Assembly (NCBI GenBank): GCA_934047225.1
Contig: OW203988.1
Location: 1,426,001-1,490,000 of the forward strand
Source of the DNA: Ypsolopha sequella
Lineage: Eukaryota; Arthropoda; Insecta; Lepidoptera; Ypsolophidae
Direction: 5' to 3'
DNA: 64,000 nt
Translations under genes and position numbers: made by a program
Part shown: positions 57,798-64,000 of the stretch, in pieces
Layout of the letters: each line of letters begins with the position of its first letter
Position numbering within the stretch: the stretch's first letter is position 1
The notes under the pieces: generated by a model
What the model saw: the letters and a program-made list of their open reading frames with translations, nothing else
Database searches by the model: none
Told to the model about the DNA's origin: nothing

Positions 57798-58158
57798 AAT
57801 AAAATAAACTTTTAACAAAAAAATAGCAACCGACTTCAATAGTAACAGCAGTCATTCACTAAAAAGTTAATAATAATTCTATAAAGACCGATGGTACCGA
57901 AGCAACACTTTTGCTGACTTCTTTGTTCCTGAAACATTATGCTATCTAGAAGTCGGCGTATTTCCTATATATAGCAACATAGAAACCAATATAAGAACGC
58001 CGACTTCTAGATAACATAACGTTTCAGGAAGAAAGAAGTCGGCAAAAGTGTTGCTTCGGTACCATCGGTCTTTATAGAATTATTATTAACTTTTTAGTGA
58101 ATGACTGCTGTTACTATTGAAGTCGGTTGCTATTTTTTTGTTAAAAGTTTATTTTATT
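57798..58158. repeat. Foldback element with 161-bp arms
   Basis: Arms 57798-57958 and 57998-58158 are equal in length and nearly identical after reverse complementing (a few mismatches). The spacer is 39 bp. They contain CAACCGACTTCAATAGTAAC and GTACCGAAGCAACACTTTTG and end AATAAAATAAACTTTTAAC. No coding frame. Confidence 0.95.
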
Positions 58159-59120
58159 AGACAAAATCTTCATTGATGAATCATGATTGAATAAATTCGG
58201 TTATGCTAATACTTTGAGTTTGTATTACGAAGTTTGTCTGTTGACGTGTTTGATAAAAATAAAACGCACCATTAACATCCGACGTATATCAGTTGTACTC
58301 GTATATGTACAGAACATATGTATATGTGCCATCGTCATTTTGTAAAGTACCTACGAAATCGAAAATCTTTCACCAAAAAGTTAAAAATATGTGTAACAAT
58401 AAGCGGAGTGCGAAGGAGCGTGTTAGGTTAACATATAAATATTTTATTTATTTATTTAATATTTATTTTATTTAAATATAAATTTTATTTTATTTAAATA
58501 TAAATTTTATTTTATGTAAATACATATTGGAGCCGAGTGAAGCGGAGCGGAGCGAGGCGACCCTCAGTAATTCTACAGAATAATGATATGCCTAGGAAAA
58601 TTGTAAATTGCCGAATTCTACGATATGACGACGCTAAGCAGCGGTAGCTATAATAGTCAGTTAGACGCCAAGACCTTGAGACCTAAGACCGAGTTCTGTT
58701 TGTTGATTATGCACCAACCAATGAGTAATTCGGATCGAGTTTTGTCTGTTGGGCATGCACCAATGAGTTGTTCGGATTATTGTGCATAGTAGTTGTACTT
58801 GTTAGGTTAAATTCGCTTATCAGTCTTACCAGTCTCATCACTTGCTGAACGGTGGCGAATACACAAAGTGACGTAAACTTGTATGCCCTAAAAAGCGTGA
58901 ACTCATGTCGGTAGGACGTGGGTGTACTTGGGTGTATGTGTGTTCCAGTTATATTCCACACTTTCTGACCTCCGGGACTTCTCTGATAACTTCTCGGAGT
59001 TGTATATTGTTCAGTGATATTTAGGATAACTAACATTATACGATATAAAATAGAACACAAAACGTTAATTTTTAATATCATATTATTATCATTCTTTATA
59101 TCGTATGATATTTAGAGAAA
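58159..59120. other. Intergenic DNA
   Basis: Includes triplicated TAAATATAAATTTTATTTTA phrases (58450-58520), a GAAGCGGAGCGGAGCGAGGC patch near 58543, and a 124-codon minus frame (58707-59081) without a recognisable domain. Confidence 0.45.
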
Positions 59121-59124
59121 AACA

Positions 59125-59175
59125 GCCAAGTGCGAGTCGGACTAGCGCATAAAAGGTTCCGTCCCATCACACAAT
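59125..59175 (+). repeat. Lepidopteran repeat end
   Basis: AGCCAAGTGCGAGTCGGACT followed by GCGCATAAAAGGTTCCGTCC. Confidence 0.75.
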
Positions 59176-59302
59176 ACACGAGTATATAATAATATTTCCT
59201 AAAAAATCGATCCCGAGCGGTGGCAGGCGACCACGGTAGGTTAAGATCGCAATCCCTCACAGCATCTAGGTATAGGTGTAGCACAAGGTTCGTCGGTGTT
59301 CA

Positions 59303-60463
59303 CTGATATTAAACGATTTGCCAGAGGCTGTGCAAAATAGTGACATATTTATATATGCAGAACATGTGGCAGCCGTCGCGGTCACTTCTGGGTAAAATCA
59401 ACTCGAGATGCGCTTGAACGAGACGGCGTCCCGCCTGTCTCAGTGGTTCAGAATGAATGGTCTTATTCTGAATCGGAACAAGACTCATTTTCTCCACTTC
59501 GACCTCTCAGGACGAAAAATGAAACCACCCTGCGTCTCGGTTGACGGGAGTCCAGCCCTTCTATTCTGTATCTTTAGTTGCCAACTGGACTAAGTGCCTA
59601 TCATCAAAAAAATAGCTAAAAATGGAACTTTTAAAATTGCTATTAGTGGGCATTGAGCTATTTATGAACTGTGTCGTCACTTCAAGTGCGAACATATCTT
59701 TAGACAATCGAAATTCGATAGTATATCTATTTTTTTGATGACCCAGATCAATTGGCAACTAAAGATACATAATGCCCTCTGGTAGAACAAGTTGAGACGA
59801 GCACCTTTCTCGGCTTCGAGCTGGATCGTCGACTAACCTGGGGCTCTCATATTGAAAAGTTGCGTGCATGCTTTGCTCTCTGTCGTCTGGTGCGTACCGT
59901 ACCACGTCACGTAGTCCACATGTGCTACTTTGCGACAGTGCATTCCCTGTTGCAGTACGGTGCGCCAAGCTGTGAGTGCGCCCAGCTCCGACAGGGAGCG
60001 CACCTTCAGGATGCAGAAAAGGGCTGTCCGTGCGATCGTACAGATGTCATCACAGTGTACATCAGCGCAGTACTTTAAGGAGCTGGGTATCCTGATGTCG
60101 CCGTCGATCGTGATCCAACAGGTTGCGGTATACATGCGTGACAATATGCGCCTCTATAAGAAGGGCAGTGATGTAAATAGATACTGCACCCGAAATGCTG
60201 ACAAACTCGTCTCACTTGGTCATAAGCTGACGAAAACATCAAAAGTGACATACATAATGGGCCTCAATGCTTGCAAAAATCTCCCCTCACACGTGACAGA
60301 AACCAAGACTCCATCCAAGCTCCTTCAAAATAAAACTGAAACAATGTTTATCTCAATGGAACCTCTACAGTGTGGAGAAATTCTTTACAGGATAGTTTTT
60401 GTCTCTTTTGCGTTTGTAATTGTCTCATTTGTATTTTTGACTGTGAAAATTTGTTTTTTGTAA
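59303..60463 (+). pseudogene. Non-LTR reverse transcriptase relic, interrupted by a MITE
   Basis: Reading frames give NDLPEAVQNSDIFIYAEHVA (motif C FADD region, Asp-Asp changed to Glu-His). Next comes RLSQWFRMNGLILNRNKT (motif D), then the 59567-59769 insert. After it come STFLGFELDRRLTWGSHIEK and, after frameshifts, RMQKRAVRAIVQMSSQ, KELGILMSPSIVIQQVAVYM and KVTYIMGLNACKNLPSHVTE. This is the order of a Jockey/CR1-like C-terminal half. Several frameshifts and the lost catalytic pair show it is dead. It differs from the RT at 19270-21165. Confidence 0.88.
59567..59769. mobile_element. Small MITE inserted in the RT relic
   Basis: Ends TGTATCTTTAGTTGCCAA and its complement, with CATCAAAAAAATAG and its complement further in. 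The RT coding sequence resumes directly after 59769 (VEQVETSTFLGFEL), so this 203-bp piece is younger than the relic. No clear target duplication. The 65-codon minus frame inside is not a gene. Confidence 0.8.
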
Positions 60464-60875
60464 TTTTTAAATGTCAAGTGTTACTGTACAGGTAGTAACT
60501 GTATTTCTACTGATTATTAATTTTTATTTAATAAATTTTCTGTTAAATACATCCTTATAAAATTGACTTTTAATGCACATTCCCAATAAACATGTTCTGT
60601 GTTCTAATTTCCATATGGTATGGAACCTTAAGAAGCACTAAATAATTTCACTTGCGCTTATAAAAGTCCAACTTAACTAGACACTTACGATCTATTCAAA
60701 TCTATTTAACTAAAGGGTCTAATTTTGTTGGAAATTAATTATTTCCTAAATAAATTAATATTACACATTAATATTAAATATTATACTATACGTGTGCTAT
60801 AAAACCTACCCGTAAACGAAATTTCAAATTTATAAGCAACTGAGAGTGCCCTATAGGTTTTCATGGTGAGCAAAT
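60464..60875. other. AT-rich intergenic DNA
   Basis: Probable 3' tail of the RT relic (AATAAATTTTCTGTTAAATA near 60530) and unassigned DNA. Confidence 0.4.
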
Positions 60876-61100
60876 TTGAATGAAATTGATTATGTAAAGG
60901 GCAATAACTTCTTTTCACGTTGAGTTAGAAGCCTGACGTTTTTACAGCACCATGGGGCCGTAGATTTCTGTAGGAGGCATTAGTTTCAACTTGATATACC
61001 GAACAGGGCCCGAGCAAAAGGGTACTGACAGACGGACAGACAGTCAAAAATGTGAACCTATAAGGGTTCCGTTTTTTCACTTCAAGGTACGGAACTCTTA
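60876..61100 (-). repeat. Lepidopteran repeat F, copy 2, with repeat end
   Basis: Inverted copy of 28448-28615 (TTTTTACAGCACCATGGGGC, CAACTTGATATACCG). It continues GACAGACGGACAGACAGTC and AAGGGTTCCGTTTTTTCAC to GGTACGGAACTC, the standard lepidopteran block. Confidence 0.8.
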
Positions 61101-62897
61101 AAACAGATTATAGCAAAAATCTTCGAGTATTATCAAAGATCCGAAATTGGAAACAATTCGCTCGGCTCCCCAAATTTATTGACATGTAAACCATTGATTT
61201 ATTATTAACGTCAACGCTCCTCCTCGCTCCGCTTGTCTCCGCACCTATTTTTGACTCTATATTGAAAAGCAACCGAATTCACTTAGATTAAATTATGTTA
61301 AGGTGTGATAATTCGAAAACCATTATTATTTTTATCATAGGTATACACGTATTTTGGAACTTGTGGCAGATCGCGCCAAACTTCTAGTACGCTCGGAAAT
61401 TGCTCTTCCCAATAACGGCCCATACATTTTGTTCCTGCTGATGCGAATCGCCCCGTGTTTAGAGGGGACTAAAAGATTGGCGCTATCTGTACTCGTTAAT
61501 TTGTAAAGCCTACTTAGCTGTGATAGTTTTCCTTTTAATTTCATTATTTATACTACTGCCGTGATTTTTTTCACGTCTCCAAATACAACCGTTTAACACT
61601 TTTAAGCTTAATATTTCGCAAACGGAACCCTGGATCGAAAAATGGTTTTCTCTTACCCCAAATATTTTTAAATTACCTATCCAACGACACACTAGAAGAT
61701 AGACTACCAGCTGAACTGGGACGAGGGCTAGAGAAAGAAGAAGAAGGGTAGGATGTCTACGAAGCTCTTTCCTAGTTTCCTTTCATGTTGAGCCGTTTTG
61801 TTTTTTTTTATCCTGCTACATAATGTAGTTGGTAATTCGGAGACACTTTACTTAAAGTAACTTTTCCTTACTCTCCTGTAAGAGTAATCAGAATTTAAAA
61901 GTAATGTGACACTTTCAAGGATTTTGTTCAATTAGTTTCATAACTTAAACTGTACTTCAAAGATACCTTTTACCATTTTATATGGTACAAAACAAAAGGA
62001 ACAATACATAAATGCTGTTTCGTCGACACTCGTTTTGAGACAGACCTACCGTGTCGCGTCGTTATCGGTAGCAATTGTCGAACGGTTTGTCGGACCGTAC
62101 AAAAACACGTTGCATTTCCTACAGTTGTTGCCAAACTTTTCTCTCTTCTTAAAAGTTTCCTGAAGGAGTAATAAAAGGTTAATGTCCACAAATGTTTTCG
62201 TACATCGGTTTTAGTTGTAAATGTGTGTGGTATGTGAATGGGCAAGTTCTGTAGTTGCAGTGGGCAGTCTAATTAATGGCTCGGTTAAAAGTTACAGCGC
62301 TGGCAACAACCGAGCGAGAAACAAAACAAACTTTGACGTTAATTTCACCAACGTTTTCGTATAACTTGGTTAGCCCAGTTTTTGATAACACCCCTTAAAA
62401 GCAAAAAGAGAGAGATTACCTGCATTTTCAGTGTTCTGAAAAATGATTCACAATGTTTTAAGCAGATGTTTATACGGTGTGAGTTTGTATATACAAAATA
62501 ACAAAATATTTATTCTGCGTTTTAGTGAATATATTTTGGCCCAGCCGGTGGTCTGCCAACTACTCTTCCACTGTCACTTCTTGACCAGCATTCTGTGCGG
62601 AATTCACCTGACCTGCTATCGCCAGTTTCTTGTTATCGACGTTCTAATGTCAAAACAGAGGTATAAAATATAACTTTCGATTAAAAACATCACCAAAAGA
62701 AGATTTCTCAACTAAAACTTCTGCAATTTAAATTTCAGAAGTAATCACAGCACGTTTTCGTCGCCTCCGAAACTGATTGTAATTCACAAAAACACAAAAA
62801 GATTGATAACCCCTGGTGCGGGCTAGTCATGGCTCCTTTTAGAATTAGCATTTATATTGTCCTCTTACAGGCTGCTGCCTTGTCGTGAGCTCAACTC
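61101..62897. other. Intergenic DNA
   Basis: No supported gene. 61275-61365 resembles 42190-42250. Frames of 60-91 codons on either strand show no motif. Confidence 0.45.
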
Positions 62898-62905
62898 GCT
62901 AGCAG

Positions 62906-63510
62906 GCATGCGCAACCTTTGGGAAGTCGCGGGCCAAATAATCACATATAATCACATACTCATGAAGTTGCAGGCCATGCTGATGCGTATACAAAAATGA
63001 CGACGTAACCGTTGAACCGCAGGTTTCATTTATACTTTTATTATTTAAAACTTCTTAATAAACTACATAAGTTACAGTGTATATAATATTTTCATCATTT
63101 TCAGTTAATGGGAAGCTTTAACCTAGTTTTCACATACAAAACTACTCGGAGTTGATATGCGCCATACAGGCACAAAGCATTTTTAAATTTTACCTGATTT
63201 CTTATTTGGATTTAATCATTTTCATCCTTACTTGTTTACATTTTTGTTAATTTTCAGCTCTTGCTAACTCACCCCCTTACTCAGGTCCACCAAGAAATTA
63301 AGCGCAGCCTGTATTTAACTTTCGGGGACACCCAAAGACGTGATTCGATAGTTCTTTCTAGTGTGTCTCGTTTATGTATACTTAAAAGTGTCAACTTGCG
63401 AATTGTGACTTTTCGGTAAAAAAGTTAGTCCGAATTTAAATGCAACGTGGGCCGTAGTAAAATTTGAAATGGGCCGGATGTAGCCCGCGGGCCAGTGGTT
63501 GCTCATATAT
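62906..63510. mobile_element. Possible hAT-like MITE
   Basis: The left end GCATGCGCAACCTTTGGGAA with TCGCGGGCC pairs loosely with the right end GGGCCAGTGGTTGCTCATAT. Such GCAACC/GCGGGCC ends are typical of hAT MITEs. Flanks GCTAGCAG (62898-62905) and GCTAGTGG (63511-63518) match at six of eight bases. An old insertion is likely; the boundaries are tentative. Confidence 0.45.
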
Positions 63511-63518
63511 GCTAGTGG

Positions 63519-63704
63519 TTTGTGAGCTGCTCACTGGAGCTGTCCGCAATAATAGACGGCACAATAAACAGCTACGAGAATTCACTGCACTTGATGCACG
63601 GGTACTTGTAGAGATAGAACACGTCGAAAAAAACATGGACCTATACATTTTTTGTAATGGAATATTCGTGGATTTGACTCATAAAAATGTAAATAAATAA
63701 TCTA
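63519..63704 (+). other. Unassigned open frame tail
   Basis: The frame 63464-63700 reads, after its repeat-derived start, RRHNKQLREFTALDARVLVE and EHVEKNMDLYIF. It looks moderately coding-like, but no family is recognised and it begins inside the preceding element. Confidence 0.25.
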
Positions 63705-63734
63705 GATGTCATAGCAGATACAACTTGACCGCCT

Positions 63735-63985
63735 CTTTGTTCTAATGGTTCAAATATCATGGACACTACTACAAAGGTCGTGGGTTCAAATCCTGCAGTG
63801 GCACAATAGTGTCGGTTTTGCGTGTTTTGGAAGGTACGTTAAGCTGTGGGTCGATATTTATGCCCAAAGTACGGAGATAGGGCTCACGACCCATCACGTT
63901 GAGACGTAATAATCGTTGGTTGAACGGGGGTGTACGAGTGTGACTTGCATTTCAAGGTCCAAAATTGGAAACACTACTGTCATCG
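63735..63985 (+). repeat. tRNA-derived SINE
   Basis: The B box GGTTCAAATCC (63783-63793) sits in GGTCGTGGGTTCAAATCCTG, the standard tRNA T-arm region, preceded by a degenerate A-box region (TTCTAATGGTTCAAATATC). The tail includes GGCTCACGACCCATCACGTT and GAGACGTAATAATCG, which recurs at 42829-42868. The structure would not fold as a functional tRNA. Confidence 0.7.
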
Positions 63986-64000
63986 CCTCGGGGATTCATG

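Noticed and set aside
58707..59081. 124-codon minus-strand frame
   Set aside because: No domain or compositional bias; it lies among repeat fragments.
63735..63810. Functional tRNA gene
   Set aside because: The B box is good but the A box and the acceptor and anticodon stems do not pair; the tail matches a dispersed SINE.

Overview
This is eukaryotic, AT-rich, repeat-dominated DNA, most likely from a moth or butterfly. The evidence is several repeats that recur in lepidopteran genomes: the GGCCAAGTGCGAGTCGGACT / GGTTCCGTACC block, the ACCGACTTCAAAAAGGAGG block, the CCACTGATGGACATAAGCCT retroposon tail, and the GACAGACGGACAGACAG / GGGTTCCGTTTTT block. There are no operons, no long host reading frames and no rRNA. 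The taxon is inferred from remembered repeat motifs, not from a search.

No complete host gene is visible. The best host-gene signal is a GC-rich candidate first exon (2665-2778, minus strand) ending in a consensus GTAAGT donor. A 100-codon basic/serine-rich frame (13989-14291, minus) and a 90-codon frame with a TATA box (23032-23304, minus) are weaker candidates.

Mobile DNA fills most of the rest. Retroelements: a 5'-truncated non-LTR reverse transcriptase (19270 to about 21165, minus) with motifs A-C intact but frameshifted, plus RT relics at 16766-17065, 29045-29400 and 59303-60463 and a small RT-terminal relic near 1794-1872. DNA elements: a Tc1-type transposase relic (3045-3253); two 2.4-2.6 kb hAT-like foldback elements with matching termini and perfect 8-bp target duplications (46249-48666 and 51822-54377); and a 1,602-bp element (35940-37541) with a perfect 22-bp terminal inverted repeat and a 7-bp target duplication that carries two exons of a THAP DNA-binding domain. 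The last is P-superfamily-like and sits in the final unit of an 18-unit, 30-bp minisatellite (35401-35939). A second, 487-bp element (55878-56364) also starts CATAG and has a 7-bp target duplication.

The window is unusually rich in long foldbacks: 5284-5553, 8350-8980, 30878-31147, 39452-40256, 44852-45010, 50252-50626, 57798-58158 and the cores of the two hAT-like elements. Several carry CTGATGA...GAAA or GAAAC-GGTCGG motifs that resemble the ribozyme-bearing ends of Penelope-like retroelements.

Layout: 1-5 kb, repeat tails, host exon candidate, Tc1 relic; 5-16 kb, foldbacks and dispersed repeats; 16-22 kb, RT relics; 22-35 kb, SINE-like repeats and foldbacks; 35-37.5 kb, minisatellite plus THAP element; 37.5-46 kb, nested inverted repeats, hairpins, THAP relic; 46-54.4 kb, the two hAT-like elements and the 400-bp repeat one of them landed in; 54-64 kb, retroposon tails, foldbacks, RT relic, a second hAT-like candidate and a tRNA-derived SINE.
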